A stretch of DNA of 64,000 nucleotides from Tepidamorphaceae bacterium (GCA_028289445.1 JANQPO010000021.1:1-64000); one strand, 5' to 3'. Shown: positions 1-11,799, numbered from the stretch's first letter. A program made the numbers and translations. Notes: generated by a model from the sequence alone, not told the origin.

Positions 1-2091
<2,091 letters not shown>

Positions 2092-2109
2092 TCAGGAATT
2101 TGCGAAGCA

Positions 2110-3258
2110 TCAATCGAGAAATTCGACGGTGCCGGAGGTCACGCGCGCAGTCAGCGCGCGATCTTCGATCGGCGCGAAAACCTCACGGTCCGTGCCGGTC
2201 ATCCACGCCTGGCCGCCAAGCCCGATGACACGGTCGAAAAGCGCGGCCCTGCGGCCCTCGTCCAGGTGCGCCGCGATCTCGTCCAGAAGCAGGATCGGCG
2301 CCGCGCCGCCAAGCGAGGTCGCCACCAGGCGGGCATGGGCCAGGATCAGTCCTATCAGCAAGGCCTTCTGTTCCCCCGTGGATGCCAAACGCGCGGCGAT
2401 CGCTTTCGGTCCGTGGCTGACATTCAGGTCACTCCGATGCGGGCCGGTGAGCGTTCGTCCAGCCTGCCGATCACTGATTCGCGATTCGCGCAACATAGCA
2501 CGGTATTGGTCCTCAACCTCTACCGCGGCCATGTTTTCCAGCCGCGATTCAAGCCATCCGGAAAGCGCTAGACCGGACCAGGGGAAGACGTCATCGATGC
2601 CCTCTCGTCGGGCCTCGGCGATCGCGTCGGTGAGGCGGGCAACGGCGTCCATGCGCCCCGCGGCGATCGCGGTTCCCGTTTCTGCCATTCGATCTTCGAG
2701 CGCATCGAGCCAGGCCGGGTCGGCGCCCGCGTCCGCATTCAACCGGTTGCGGTCGCGCATTGCGCGCTCGAAAGCGTTGACCTGGCTGCCATGACCTGGA
2801 TCGACCGCCAAGACCAGCCGATCCAGGAAGCGCCGGCGATCGCCGGCCGGGCCGGTAAACAACCCGTCCATTGCCGGGGTCAGCCAGAGGACCCGAACGT
2901 GGTCGGACAGCGCCGAAATCGTCGACGCAGGCTGCTGGTCGATACGGACCACACGGGTTTGCGCGTCGGGACCGCTGTCCGGCTTGGGGCCCGTGCCGAT
3001 CGCAACTGGGCCCGTCGGCGTCTCCACCGTCGCGAAGACGCTCCAGGGCGCCGTCGCGCCGGACTGCGTCATGTCGGAATAGGCGGCACGGCGCAATCCG
3101 CGCCCTGGCGATAGCAGAGAGATGCCCTCAAGAATGTTGGTCTTGCCGGCGCCGTTTTCGCCGCACAGCACGACGGGGCGCTGGTCAAGCGTTAAAGAGG
3201 CCGCACCATAATTGCGAAAATGGGTCAGCGTCAGTTTTGACAGCCAATAGCCGGACAC
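2110..3258 (-). CDS. recF: DNA replication and repair protein RecF
   Basis: RecF is an SMC-like ATPase that helps load RecA at gapped DNA. The 382-residue product opens with LTLTHFRNYGAASL, has a Walker A motif GENGAGKTN near residue 34 and a C-terminal signature/Walker B stretch LLLDEIAAHLDE. The length is normal for the family. The start is a GTG at 3258 without a convincing ribosome binding site. It lies between dnaN and gyrB. The 117 nt before it hold an 8-bp inverted repeat (3284-3291 with 3300-3307) and a separate interspersed palindrome. Confidence 0.95.
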   Translation of the reverse strand: MSGYWLSKLTLTHFRNYGAASLTLDQRPVVLCGENGAGKTNILEGISLLSPGRGLRRAAYSDMTQSGATAPWSVFATVETPTGPVAIGTGPKPDSGPDAQTRVVRIDQQPASTISALSDHVRVLWLTPAMDGLFTGPAGDRRRFLDRLVLAVDPGHGSQVNAFERAMRDRNRLNADAGADPAWLDALEDRMAETGTAIAAGRMDAVARLTDAIAEARREGIDDVFPWSGLALSGWLESRLENMAAVEVEDQYRAMLRESRISDRQAGRTLTGPHRSDLNVSHGPKAIAARLASTGEQKALLIGLILAHARLVATSLGGAAPILLLDEIAAHLDEGRRAALFDRVIGLGGQAWMTGTDREVFAPIEDRALTARVTSGTVEFLD

Positions 3259-3341
3259 CGCGCGAATTACGGACTAATGCCACACGGCCGACTTTGAGAT
3301 CGGCCGTTCGACACGCGTCATCTTCTTCATCGCTCGATCTG

Positions 3342-3368
3342 TCCGAAAACCGGTGCCCACTTTTCGGA
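3342..3368. repeat. Interspersed palindrome in the dnaN-recF gap
   Basis: TCCGAAAA (3342-3349) and TTTTCGGA (3361-3368) are perfect 8-bp arms around an 11-nt core. A related element with the same arms lies at 34133-34183. Short intergenic elements carrying these arms are frequent in Hyphomicrobiales genomes. This copy lies 8 nt after the dnaN stop and could form a hairpin in the dnaN-recF transcript. Confidence 0.6.
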
Positions 3369-3375
3369 TCTCGCT

Positions 3376-4494
3376 TTAAACCCGCATCGGCATGATGACG
3401 TAGAGCACCGCGGGATCGGCCGGGTCCTTGACCAGTGTCGGCGATCCGGGGTCGGCCAGCATCATCGATGCCTCGGCACCGGACAACTGATCCGCGATGT
3501 CGAGCAGATAACGGGCGTTGAACCCGATCTCGATCGGGTCATCGCCGTAGCTGGCCGAGATTTCCTCATTGGCGCTGCCGCTTTCGGGGTTGTTGACCGA
3601 TAGATGGATCGTGTCGGCCGACAGCGCCAGCTTGACCGCGCGGCCGCGCTCGCTGGAAATCGTCGACACGCGGTCAACGGCCTCACGGAACAGGCCTTTG
3701 TCGACGGTCAGCGCCTTGTCGTTGGCGACCGGAATGACCCGCTGATAGTCGGGGAAGGTGCCGTCGATGAGCTTGGAGGTTACGATCGTCGCGCCGACCG
3801 TGAAGCGGATCTTGGAGTCCGACAATTCGATCTGGACGTCAGTGTCCTCGTCTTCGATGAGGCGCTGAATTTCGGTCACCGTCTTGCGCGGTATGATGAT
3901 GCCGGGCATGCCCTCGGCTCCGGCCGGCCGTTCCAGGTCAAACTGCGCCAGCCGATGGCCATCGGTCGCAACGGCCCGCAACACCTCGCCGGCGGCCGTT
4001 TCGGCCGTGTGCAGATAAATACCGTTCAGATAGTAGCGCGTTTCCTCGGTCGAGATCGCGAATTGCGTGCGTTCGATCAGCGTCTTTAGAACCTTGGCGG
4101 AAAGCGCGAAGGCATGGGTCATTGTGCCAGCCGTGATGTCCGGGAAATCGGCCGTTGGAAGGGTCTGTAGCGAGAAGCGGGAGCGGCCCGACGTGATTGA
4201 TATGCCGGCGCCATCTTCGTTCATCGCCAGTTCGATTTGTGCACCCTCGGGGATCTTCTTGACGATGTCATAGAGCATGTGCGCCGGGACCGTCGTGCCG
4301 CCGTCGGTCAAGATGTCGGCCGGACAGGTCTCGGTCACCTCGATATCGAGATCGGTCGCCTTAAGCTCCATCCGGTCGCCGGCGGCGCCCAGCATCACGT
4401 TGGACAAAATCGGGATCGTATTGCGCCGTTCGACGACACGATGCACATGGGTCAGCGCCCGGAAAAGGGCCGAGCGCTCAAGCGTCACTTTCAT
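3376..4494 (-). CDS. dnaN: DNA polymerase III beta sliding clamp
   Basis: This is the ring-shaped processivity clamp of the replicative polymerase. The 372-residue product starts MKVTLERSALFRALTHVHR at 4494. Longer upstream readings add an unconserved extension. It ends with the family C-terminus VLYVIMPMRV, and the length matches a three-domain clamp. It follows dnaA after 147 nt. That gap holds a short G-rich hairpin just past the dnaA stop (about 4625-4641) and room for a dnaN promoter. Confidence 0.96.
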   Translation of the reverse strand: MKVTLERSALFRALTHVHRVVERRNTIPILSNVMLGAAGDRMELKATDLDIEVTETCPADILTDGGTTVPAHMLYDIVKKIPEGAQIELAMNEDGAGISITSGRSRFSLQTLPTADFPDITAGTMTHAFALSAKVLKTLIERTQFAISTEETRYYLNGIYLHTAETAAGEVLRAVATDGHRLAQFDLERPAGAEGMPGIIIPRKTVTEIQRLIEDEDTDVQIELSDSKIRFTVGATIVTSKLIDGTFPDYQRVIPVANDKALTVDKGLFREAVDRVSTISSERGRAVKLALSADTIHLSVNNPESGSANEEISASYGDDPIEIGFNARYLLDIADQLSGAEASMMLADPGSPTLVKDPADPAVLYVIMPMRV

Positions 4495-4641
4495 GGCGGA
4501 AAATCCCGTGTTTTGCGCAATCGCCCCATCGGCGGACAGCGCCGCCAATCGGGCCGATCAACCTGCCGCCCCACGCACAAATTTTCAAGCCCGGCAGCCG
4601 CAAATCCCCGGAATTCTCGGAGTGCAGGGGGCGCTTGCCCC

Positions 4642-6108
4642 TTAACCGCCGTCCTCGAAATAGCGCTTAAGCGCATCGACATCGCGGGCGACCGTCATGT
4701 CGGCGGCAATCAGCTCCTCGATCTTGCGGACCGCGTGCAGAACCGTGGTGTGGTCGCGCCCGCCGAACCGGCGGCCGATCTCAGGCAGAGATCGCGGTGT
4801 CATGTGCTTTGACAGATACATGGCGATCTGTCGGGGGCGGACGATCGACCGATTGCGCCGCGCCGACAGTAAGTCCGACTTCGACACGTTGAAGTGTTGC
4901 GCGACGGCGCGCTGGATGTCCTCGATGCGGATGCGCCGCGGTTCTTCCGGCCGCACATGACCGCGCACAGTCTTCTCAACCAGGTCCAGCGTGATCGGCG
5001 CCTTCCCGAACTGGTTCTGTGCGAGAAGGCGATTGAAGACGCCTTCCAGATCGCGACCATTCGTCTTCACCTGCGCGGCGATGGCATCCAAGATCTCGTC
5101 TGGAACCTGAAAGCTTGGATATTTGCGAGCAGCCGCTTCCGCTCGAACTTTCAGGATTTCGACGCGCAAGTCGTGTTCCGGCGCACCGATCTCGACCGTC
5201 AATCCGCCCGCAAGGCGCGAGCGCACGCGTTCGTCCAAGCCATCCAGGTCGGCCGGCGGTCGATCCGATGCGACAACGACCTGGCGGCAGCTGTCCAAGA
5301 GCGAGTTCAGCGTGTGGCAGAACTCTTGTTGCGTGGCGCGTCCCTGCAAGAACTGCATGTCGTCGATGACAAGGACGTCGATCCCGCGTAGCTGATCTTT
5401 GAAAACAAGCGCGCGGTCGGCCTTGAGCGCCGCGACAAAACGGTGGCGGAAGCGTTCGGCCGTCAGATAAAGCACGTTGCGACCGACGGTGCCGCGCTCA
5501 ATGTGTGCCGCGATCGACTGTAGCAAATGGGTTTTGCCGCGCCCCACTGCGGCATGAACATAGAACGGATTGAACTGAATGGAGTCCGTCGCAGCCGCGC
5601 CGGCCACCTGCATCGCGGCGGCATGGGCCAAGCCGTTCGATTGGCCGGTGCGGAAGCTTTGAAAGGTCAGGCGCGGATCGAGCGGCGAGGCGAGAGATGT
5701 TTCGTCACTGTACTCACCGGAGACGGCGATCGCCGGCGGAACGGTCGTCTGAGTGCGCGCAACGGGCCGTACCGTTTCGTCGTCGGCTTGTGACGCCGTC
5801 GGCAGATGCGCCTTTGGCGTCCGCATGACCACTTCGACCGCCTGGATCTCCTCACGCTCTTTCTTCCAATGCCCCAGAATACGCGGCCGGTAGTGCTCGC
5901 TGATCCAGCTCTTCAGGAACTTCGTCGGAACGGACAGAAACACCGTTCCGTTTTGCAGCGAATCGGCCTCGATACTGACAAACCAACTGTTGTGCACGTC
6001 TTCACCCAACTCAGCTCGCAGTTTCTGCGAGATGCGCGTCCAAATTGCGGCGAGTTGGCGCGGCTCGATCGTGCTCTTGCCCCCATCTTCATTCAGTCCG
6101 TCAGTCAC
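4642..6108 (-). CDS. dnaA: Chromosomal replication initiator DnaA
   Basis: DnaA is the AAA+ initiator that opens the chromosomal origin and regulates genes through DnaA boxes. The 488-residue product has an N-terminal DnaB-interaction domain, a low-complexity linker (about 100-140), the AAA+ domain with Walker A VGRGKTH (residues 188-194) and Walker B VLVIDD, and a C-terminal helix-turn-helix with the signature GGRDHTTVLHA. The start is a GTG at 6108 with a strong AGGAGG five nt upstream. Walker A has Arg190 where Leu is usual (GLGKT). It begins 13 nt after the stop of a rhodanese gene, so the two are probably co-transcribed. Confidence 0.97.
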   Translation of the reverse strand: MTDGLNEDGGKSTIEPRQLAAIWTRISQKLRAELGEDVHNSWFVSIEADSLQNGTVFLSVPTKFLKSWISEHYRPRILGHWKKEREEIQAVEVVMRTPKAHLPTASQADDETVRPVARTQTTVPPAIAVSGEYSDETSLASPLDPRLTFQSFRTGQSNGLAHAAAMQVAGAAATDSIQFNPFYVHAAVGRGKTHLLQSIAAHIERGTVGRNVLYLTAERFRHRFVAALKADRALVFKDQLRGIDVLVIDDMQFLQGRATQQEFCHTLNSLLDSCRQVVVASDRPPADLDGLDERVRSRLAGGLTVEIGAPEHDLRVEILKVRAEAAARKYPSFQVPDEILDAIAAQVKTNGRDLEGVFNRLLAQNQFGKAPITLDLVEKTVRGHVRPEEPRRIRIEDIQRAVAQHFNVSKSDLLSARRNRSIVRPRQIAMYLSKHMTPRSLPEIGRRFGGRDHTTVLHAVRKIEELIAADMTVARDVDALKRYFEDGG

Positions 6109-6121
6109 CCTTGCCTCCTGA

Positions 6122-6559
6122 TTAGCCCTGATGCCAGGGCAATTGTTCCGCTTTCCAGCCGGCTACGCCGCCACGATGCCTGTGCTGGTCGGTTGGTCCC
6201 TCAAATCCGTCTGCGATGTTGAAGCATCGGGTGTATCCCTCCGCCGTCATCGCCATGGCGGCCGTACGACTGCGGCTGCCAGATCGACACAAAAACAGGA
6301 GTGGTCGGCTGGAATTGTCCGTGCCGATCTCCGTCTTCAGCGTGTCGACAAAGTCCGGGTCGATCTGCATGGATGGGAACGACTGCCACTCAATACAGAC
6401 CGGTGCGCGGTTGAGCGAGGACAGGTCGGGGATCCCGACAAAGGTCCATTCCGCTCTGGTGCGCACGTCAACGAGAACGGCGTCGGCTTCGGAATCCAAC
6501 AGCGTCCAGGCCTGACGTGAATCTAAGTCTCCGGCGTACATCTGCGGCAAATCACCCAA
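6122..6559 (-). CDS. Rhodanese-like sulfurtransferase upstream of dnaA
   Basis: This is a single-domain rhodanese that would transfer sulfane sulfur through a cysteine persulfide. The active-site loop CRSGSRSR starts at Cys91, and the N-terminal DVRTRAEW motif is at about residue 31. The start is taken as TTG at 6559 because AGAGGG lies 5 nt upstream. An ATG at 6541 has no such site. It ends 13 nt before the dnaA GTG, so it is the first gene of the dnaA transcript if there is no internal promoter. The biological substrate is unknown. Confidence 0.85.
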   Translation of the reverse strand: MGDLPQMYAGDLDSRQAWTLLDSEADAVLVDVRTRAEWTFVGIPDLSSLNRAPVCIEWQSFPSMQIDPDFVDTLKTEIGTDNSSRPLLFLCRSGSRSRTAAMAMTAEGYTRCFNIADGFEGPTDQHRHRGGVAGWKAEQLPWHQG

Positions 6560-7097
6560 ACGTTCCCTCTACCGGTCGCTGGCGCGGCCGGTCAGCATGT
6601 CACAACAAAAAGCTACGATAATCGACGCGGATCGATCGGGGGCTGGCCTGCTTCGTTTGTTAATTTCTCGGCAACTCTCGCCGGATAGTTCTTTGCAGCC
6701 ATTTCGTTTCTTTTACCCCGATTGCGAATATACTTCTGCTGTTCACCCAAATGGGTGTCGAATACGCAAACTATACATTGAAGACTGGCTCCGGCGGGCG
6801 GAACCGAGGCGAACTTACACCGGAAATTATCGATTACAACTCTTGACTTTCACAAATTTCGCCGTGGGAAGGCGGGCAATTGTCGCCGCCGTTGCAGCGC
6901 CCGTAGATGGGCAATAATCAACTCGTTGATGAATCACGCGAATCGATATTTCGATCCGAGATCGTATCGTATTTCTCGTTTGACGGTTTTTTGACAATCG
7001 CGTTGGCGCTGTTGCCGTATTGCAACAAAACCGTCGCCAAACGGTCATCGCGCGGATGCGTTTTCGCGGGTAGCTATTTGAAAAATATGGGAAAATG
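6560..7097. other. AT-richer gene-free region between rpsT and the rhodanese-dnaA unit
   Basis: About 540 bp without a convincing gene, visibly richer in A+T than the rest of the window. It contains an inverted repeat GACGGTTTT (6982-6990) / AAAACCGTC (7027-7035), with a smaller hairpin GTTGC/GCAAC (7011-7015, 7022-7026) nested against its right arm. Two GANTC sites lie 9 bp apart at 6931 and 6940. No good match to the DnaA box was found, so an origin is not supported. It probably holds the promoter of the rhodanese-dnaA unit. Small open frames here lack ribosome binding sites and recognisable products. Confidence 0.4.
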
Positions 7098-7123
7098 AAA
7101 AAAGCCCGGCAAAGCTGCCGGGC
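7098..7123 (-). terminator. Rho-independent terminator of rpsT
   Basis: On the minus strand GCCCGGCA (7123-7116) and TGCCGGGC (7111-7104) form an 8-bp GC-rich stem with a 4-nt loop. Six T residues (7103-7098) follow directly. It lies 34 nt downstream of the rpsT stop and faces that gene. Confidence 0.9.
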
Positions 7124-7157
7124 CGCATGATGTCACTTTTCCGACGAAAGATCTGTC

Positions 7158-7424
7158 TCAGGCGGACATCGCTTTCACCCGAGCCGCAAGCCGCGACATT
7201 TTCCGCGACGCTGTGTTGCGGTGCATGATGCCGCTTTGCGCCGCGCGCATGAGCTCCGGCTGAGCATTGCGCAGTGCGGTCTGGGCCTCTTCGGCATTAC
7301 CGGCGGTGATGGCTTCCTCGACCTTGCGAAGGAAGGTCCGCATGCGGCTGCGCCGTGCTTTATTTATATCGGTGCGCCGGCTAATCTTGCGCACCATCTT
7401 CTTGGCCGATTTTGTATTGGCCAT
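7158..7424 (-). CDS. rpsT: 30S ribosomal protein S20
   Basis: S20 binds 16S rRNA early in 30S assembly. The 88-residue basic protein starts [17 protein letters not shown] at 7424, preceded by AGAGG, and ends [11 protein letters not shown]. The longer reading up to 7571 is only the leader. It is a single-gene unit with its own promoter (7543-7571) and terminator (7098-7123), upstream of the rhodanese-dnaA unit on the same strand. Confidence 0.95.
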   Translation of the reverse strand: MANTKSAKKMVRKISRRTDINKARRSRMRTFLRKVEEAITAGNAEEAQTALRNAQPELMRAAQSGIMHRNTASRKMSRLAARVKAMSA

Positions 7425-7511
7425 GGATATGCCTCTAAATTCACAGTTGTCGACGATCGATCTGCTAGCGCGAGCGTGGCAAGAGTGCGGCGCAGGTACC
7501 AACAAATGGAA

Positions 7512-7571
7512 GGCCGGCGCTAAAGCCGGCCCGAATGAGGTCCTCATACTGCGACCAGCACCGGGCGTCAA
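7512..7571 (-). promoter_or_regulatory. rpsT promoter with a hairpin at the start of the leader
   Basis: On the minus strand TTGACG (7571-7566) and TATGAG (7548-7543) are separated by 17 nt, a good sigma-70-type promoter. The predicted start lies near 7536. A perfect 7-bp hairpin GGCCGGC/GCCGGCC (7531-7512, loop 6 nt) would then sit at the extreme 5' end of the roughly 110-nt rpsT leader. The hairpin could stabilise the transcript or take part in autoregulation. It has no T tract, so it is a weak candidate terminator for the upstream hydratase gene. Confidence 0.6.
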
Positions 7572-7606
7572 TCACTCGTGCGGCGAAATACCAAGTCTGG
7601 CGATCT

Positions 7607-8380
7607 TTATTCGTCTTTAAACTGCGGCGAACGCTTTTCGACGAAGGCCGCCATTCCTTCCTTCTGGTCCTCGGTGGCGAACATGGCGTGGAACAGCCGC
7701 CGCTCGAAACGCACGCCCTCGGCCAGTGTCGTCTCATAGCTTCGGTTGACCGCCTCCTTGGTCATCATGACGATCGGTTGGGAAAAGCCGGCGATTTTGT
7801 CGCCAACTTTGACCGCCTCTTCAATGAGTTCGTCGGCAGGCACGATGCGCGAGACAAGGCCACAGCTTTCCGCCTCCGCAGCATCCATCAAACGGCCGGT
7901 CAAGCACATCTCCATCGCCTTCGACTTGCCGACGAAGCGGGCCAGCCGCTGCGAGCCGCCCGCGCCGGGGCTGACGCCGATGGTGATCTCCGGCTGACCG
8001 AACTTCGCGGTATCGGCCGCAAGGATGAAATCGCACATCATCGCCAGTTCGCAGCCGCCGCCCAGGGCATAGCCCGCAACGGCGGCAATCACCGGTTTGC
8101 GAGACCGCGACACACGTTCCCAACTGGAGATGAAGTCTTCTTTATAGGCCTCGATAAACGTCTTTTCCTGCATCTCCTTGATGTCGGCGCCGGCGGCAAA
8201 CGCCTTCTCAGACCCGGTGATCACGATTGCGCCGATCTTCGGATCGGCCTCGAATCCATCAAGTGCGGCGCCCAGTTCGTCGATCAGTTCGGAATTGAGT
8301 GCATTCAGCGCCTTCGGTCGGTTCAGCGTGATGAGGCCGACGCGGCCGCGTGTCTCAGCGGTGATGTTTTCATAGGCCAT
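7607..8380 (-). CDS. Enoyl-CoA hydratase
   Basis: This crotonase-fold enzyme hydrates 2-enoyl-CoA in fatty-acid beta-oxidation. The 257-residue product starts [20 protein letters not shown] at 8380. A TTG five codons earlier is unlikely because its GGAG is the ribosome binding site of the ATG. The oxyanion-hole segment [10 protein letters not shown] and both catalytic glutamate regions ([14 protein letters not shown] and [13 protein letters not shown]) are intact, so it is a hydratase rather than only an isomerase. It lies upstream of rpsT on the same strand. The chain-length preference cannot be read from the sequence. Confidence 0.9.
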   Translation of the reverse strand: MAYENITAETRGRVGLITLNRPKALNALNSELIDELGAALDGFEADPKIGAIVITGSEKAFAAGADIKEMQEKTFIEAYKEDFISSWERVSRSRKPVIAAVAGYALGGGCELAMMCDFILAADTAKFGQPEITIGVSPGAGGSQRLARFVGKSKAMEMCLTGRLMDAAEAESCGLVSRIVPADELIEEAVKVGDKIAGFSQPIVMMTKEAVNRSYETTLAEGVRFERRLFHAMFATEDQKEGMAAFVEKRSPQFKDE

Positions 8381-8464
8381 GGTGGAAGGCTCCAAAGCGT
8401 TTGCCGGGCGGGTGCAAGCTGCGATGGCTAATCCCTCGGCCCCGTCTTGGCAAGATGGTGCAGT

Positions 8465-9358
8465 TCAGCGCTGGCAGTCCGGGCAGTAGAATGTCGAGCG
8501 GCCGGATTGAACAATGCGACGGACGCGCGACCGGCAACCGCGTTTCTCGCAAGGTTCGCCTTCGCGGTCGTAGACATCGAATCGATGCTGGAAATAGCCG
8601 AGCGATCCATCGGCCTGAACATAGTCGCGCAACGATGAGCCGCCGGCTTCGATGGCTTCGGCAATGACCATGCGGATCGCTTCGGTCAGCCGCTCCAAGG
8701 CCGCGCGCGGCTGTCCTGCTTTGGTGACGAGCGTCGACGCCTTTCGCCGTGGTGAAAGCCGGGCTCGGTAGAGTGCTTCGCAGACATAGATATTGCCGAG
8801 GCCGGCGATGATCGACTGGTCGAGGAGTGCAGCCTTCAAAGGTGCTGATTTGCCGGCGAACCGGTCGGCCAGATAGTCCGCCGACAGTGCATTGCCGACG
8901 GGTTCGACGCCGAGATTGCGGAAATGCGCGTGATTTGACAACTCGGCGCGCGGAACAAGGGTCATGAAGCCGAACCGACGTGGATCGTTATAGGTCACCC
9001 GCGCCGGGGCGTCGGCCACCGTTTGAAGGTGGAACACCACGTGATCGTGAACCTCGGCGTGTCCGGTGTCGTGATGGAAGTCGCCCGGCGCCTCGATGTC
9101 CTCTTCGGTCTCAGCGAGGAAACGGCCCGACATGCCCAAATGCATGACGAGAACCGTGCCGTCGTCGAGGTCGGCCAGAAGATATTTGGCGCGCCGCGAA
9201 AGCCCGGCTATGCGCCTGCCGGTCAGGCGCGCGGCGAAGCCGTCCGGAAAGGGAAAGCGCAGGTCGGGCCGGCGCTGTTCGACGCGCCGGATCGATGCAC
9301 CATCCATGACGGGCGCCAAACCGCGCCTGACCGTCTCGACTTCCGGCAGCTCCGGCAT
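8465..9358 (-). CDS. mutM: Formamidopyrimidine-DNA glycosylase
   Basis: This bifunctional base-excision repair enzyme removes 8-oxoguanine and formamidopyrimidines and then cleaves the abasic site. The 297-residue product starts [14 protein letters not shown], giving the catalytic Pro after Met removal and the conserved Glu. The C-terminal zinc finger has CEKRGC and CPDC. It is divergent from ubiE, with 88 bp between the starts. Confidence 0.95.
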   Translation of the reverse strand: MPELPEVETVRRGLAPVMDGASIRRVEQRRPDLRFPFPDGFAARLTGRRIAGLSRRAKYLLADLDDGTVLVMHLGMSGRFLAETEEDIEAPGDFHHDTGHAEVHDHVVFHLQTVADAPARVTYNDPRRFGFMTLVPRAELSNHAHFRNLGVEPVGNALSADYLADRFAGKSAPLKAALLDQSIIAGLGNIYVCEALYRARLSPRRKASTLVTKAGQPRAALERLTEAIRMVIAEAIEAGGSSLRDYVQADGSLGYFQHRFDVYDREGEPCEKRGCRSRVRRIVQSGRSTFYCPDCQR

Positions 9359-9446
9359 CTTTTCTCAGCATTCCTACGTGTTAAGTGTCCGGCGGCTCCG
9401 CGATAGCATCGACCGAGCCGCTGCGCTATGCTTGACGCGTTGTCTC

Positions 9447-10223
9447 ATGACAGACTTGGCCAGAATGACTGATACGTCCGACACCACGCATTTCGGCTAT
9501 CGCGACGTTCCGACCGGCGACAAGGAAGCGCTTGTCGGCAGCGTGTTCGATCGGGTCGCACGGCGCTACGATTTGATGAACGACCTGATGTCGGGCGGAC
9601 TGCACCGGCTTTGGAAATCAGCGATGATCGATTGGCTGGCGCCACCGCGCCGGGGCGCCTTCGATCTTCTCGACGTTGCGGGTGGAACCGGCGACATCGC
9701 CTTTCGCTTCGCCGACCGCGCCGGACCGCAGGCGCGCGCCACGGTCCTTGATATCAACGGCGAGATGCTGGCGGTCGGACGCAAGCGGGCGGAGCAACAA
9801 GGGCACGGTGAAAGAACGCAGTTCCTGGAAGGCAATGCCGAGGCACTGCCGTTTCCAGACCAGCATTTCGATGCCTACACGATCGCGTTCGGCATTCGTA
9901 ACGTCACGCATATCGAGCGGGCGCTGGTAGAGGCTCATCGAGTCCTGAAAACCGGCGGACGGTTCTTGTGCCTGGAGTTCTCGGCTGTCGATCTCCCTAT
10001 GCTCGACCGCGTCTATGACGCCTATTCGTTCAACGCCATACCGCTGATGGGACGGGTTGTGACCGGTGACGAGGATGCCTATCGCTATCTGGTCGAATCG
10101 ATCCGCCAGTTTCCGGATCAAGATCGCTTTGCCGCGATGATCGAGGCGGCTGGATTTGAGCGTGTGCAGTACCGCAATCTGACGGGCGGTATTGCAGCGC
10201 TCCACTCAGGCTGGCGGATTTAG
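9447..10223 (+). CDS. ubiE: Ubiquinone/menaquinone methyltransferase UbiE
   Basis: This SAM-dependent C-methyltransferase acts on the quinone ring. The product has the family N-terminus [28 protein letters not shown] motif [17 protein letters not shown] and the distal motif [16 protein letters not shown]. The start is ATG 9447 (258 residues) or ATG 9465 (252 residues). Neither has a good ribosome binding site, and 9447 is chosen for the usual length. The stop lies 10 nt before the GTG of ubiB, and ubiE-ubiB-coaBC-dut form one operon. Confidence 0.95.
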   Translation: MTDLARMTDTSDTTHFGYRDVPTGDKEALVGSVFDRVARRYDLMNDLMSGGLHRLWKSAMIDWLAPPRRGAFDLLDVAGGTGDIAFRFADRAGPQARATVLDINGEMLAVGRKRAEQQGHGERTQFLEGNAEALPFPDQHFDAYTIAFGIRNVTHIERALVEAHRVLKTGGRFLCLEFSAVDLPMLDRVYDAYSFNAIPLMGRVVTGDEDAYRYLVESIRQFPDQDRFAAMIEAAGFERVQYRNLTGGIAALHSGWRI

Positions 10224-10233
10224 GGAGACGTCG

Positions 10234-11799
10234 GTGGTTCGCGCGCTTCGCTGCATGGCTGCGCTTGCCCGTGCCGGGTATGTCTTCGCGCGGCACGGCG
10301 TTTTCGGCTTGGTCGACGCTGAGGCGCTTCCCGGCGGCGCCCGGTTCTTGTTGCGTTGTGTCAGGCTCTTGGAGCGCAAAGATGGTGAGGATGCATCGAC
10401 CAAGCTCTCAGGGGCGCTGACGGACCTTGGGCCGAGCTATATCAAGCTTGGCCAATTCCTGGCGACGCGGCGCGATATCGTTGGCGATCGCCTGGCGGCC
10501 GATTTGTCGCTTCTCCAAGACAAATTACCGGCTTTCGATGACGCGACGGCGCGCGCGGCGATCTCCAAGGCTCTCGATCAGCCCATCGAGACGCTGTTCG
10601 CCGACCTCGGCCCGCCGATCGCCGCTGCCTCCATCGCGCAGGTGCATCGCGGCAAAACGACGACGGGGCAGGATATCGCCGTCAAGGTGCTTCGACCCGG
10701 CGTTCAGCAGCGTTTCGCCAAGGACTTGGACTGTTTCTTCTTCGCGGCGCGCATGGCCGAACGCTTCTCCGTGCCGGCGCGGCGACTGCGGCCAATCGAG
10801 GTCGTGGAAACCCTTGCGCGCTCCGTTCGGATTGAAATGGACTTGCGGTTGGAAGCGGCTGCGATCTCGGAGATGGCCGGCAATGTCAGCCGCGACGAAG
10901 GGTTCGGCGTACCGACACCGAATTGGACGCTAACCGCAAAATCGGTACTGGCGACCGACTGGATCGAAGGAATCCCGCTCTCCGACGTCGATGCCGTGAA
11001 GAAGGCCGGCCACGACATGCCTCGTCTGGCGGCGTCCGTCATCCAGCACTTCCTGCGTCACGCCATGCGCGACGGGTTTTTCCACGCCGACATGCACCAG
11101 GGCAATCTGTTCGTCGCCGCCAATGGCGATCTGGTGGCCGTCGATTTCGGCATCATGGGCCGGCTGAGCCCGAAGGATCGCCGCTTCCTTGCGGAAATCC
11201 TCTATGGCTTCATTCAGCGCGACTACCTGCGTGTGGCGCAGGTGCATTTCGACGCGGGCTATGTGCCGGAGACGCAAAGCGTCGAGGACTTCGCCCAAGC
11301 GCTCAGAGCGATCGGCGAGCCGCTTCAGGAGAAAACGGCGGCCGATATCTCCATGGCGCGGTTGCTCGGGCAGCTTTTCGAGGTCACCGATCTGTTCGAT
11401 ATGCAGACCCAGCCGCAACTGATCCTGTTGCAAAAGACGATGGTCGTTGTCGAAGGCGTGGCGCGCAATCTCGATCCGCAGGTCAATATGTGGACCGTGT
11501 CGGAACCGGTCGTGCGGCAATGGATGGAAAGCAATTTGGGTGCGGAGGGACGGCTGCAAGATGCCGCGGAGAGCGCCCAGGTGATCGGACGATTTGTCGC
11601 CGCGCTGCCGGAGATCTTGATGCGGGCCGAGCGCACGGCCGAGATGGCCGAAGCGATGGCGGCCCATGGCGTCAGGCTCGATCAGGAAACGGTCGACGCG
11701 ATCGCCAAGGCGGAAGCGGCCAGAACACGGTCTGGGCGTGTGGCGTTGTGGATCGGGGCGGTGTCACTCGCCGCGCTCGCTGCCCGGTTTTTCATGTAG
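10234..11799 (+). CDS. ubiB: Ubiquinone biosynthesis accessory kinase-like protein UbiB
   Basis: UbiB is an atypical ADCK/ABC1-family kinase-like ATPase needed for coenzyme Q synthesis, bound to the inner membrane. The KxGQ motif is in YIKLGQFLATR, followed by the Ala-rich loop AAASIAQVHRG, the Lys of IAVKVLRPG, and the catalytic/metal motifs FHADMHQGNLF and VDFGIMGRL. A C-terminal hydrophobic helix (VALWIGAVSLAALAARFFM) fits membrane anchoring. GTG at 10234 is chosen because AGGGAG lies 6 nt upstream, giving 521 residues. Earlier in-frame starts overlap ubiE. Confidence 0.95.
   Translation: MVRALRCMAALARAGYVFARHGVFGLVDAEALPGGARFLLRCVRLLERKDGEDASTKLSGALTDLGPSYIKLGQFLATRRDIVGDRLAADLSLLQDKLPAFDDATARAAISKALDQPIETLFADLGPPIAAASIAQVHRGKTTTGQDIAVKVLRPGVQQRFAKDLDCFFFAARMAERFSVPARRLRPIEVVETLARSVRIEMDLRLEAAAISEMAGNVSRDEGFGVPTPNWTLTAKSVLATDWIEGIPLSDVDAVKKAGHDMPRLAASVIQHFLRHAMRDGFFHADMHQGNLFVAANGDLVAVDFGIMGRLSPKDRRFLAEILYGFIQRDYLRVAQVHFDAGYVPETQSVEDFAQALRAIGEPLQEKTAADISMARLLGQLFEVTDLFDMQTQPQLILLQKTMVVVEGVARNLDPQVNMWTVSEPVVRQWMESNLGAEGRLQDAAESAQVIGRFVAALPEILMRAERTAEMAEAMAAHGVRLDQETVDAIAKAEAARTRSGRVALWIGAVSLAALAARFFM

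Noticed and set aside
6560..7157. Chromosomal origin between rpsT and dnaA
   Set aside because: The region is AT-richer and beside dnaA, but no sequence close to the DnaA box consensus was found on either strand, and the origin in many related genomes lies elsewhere.
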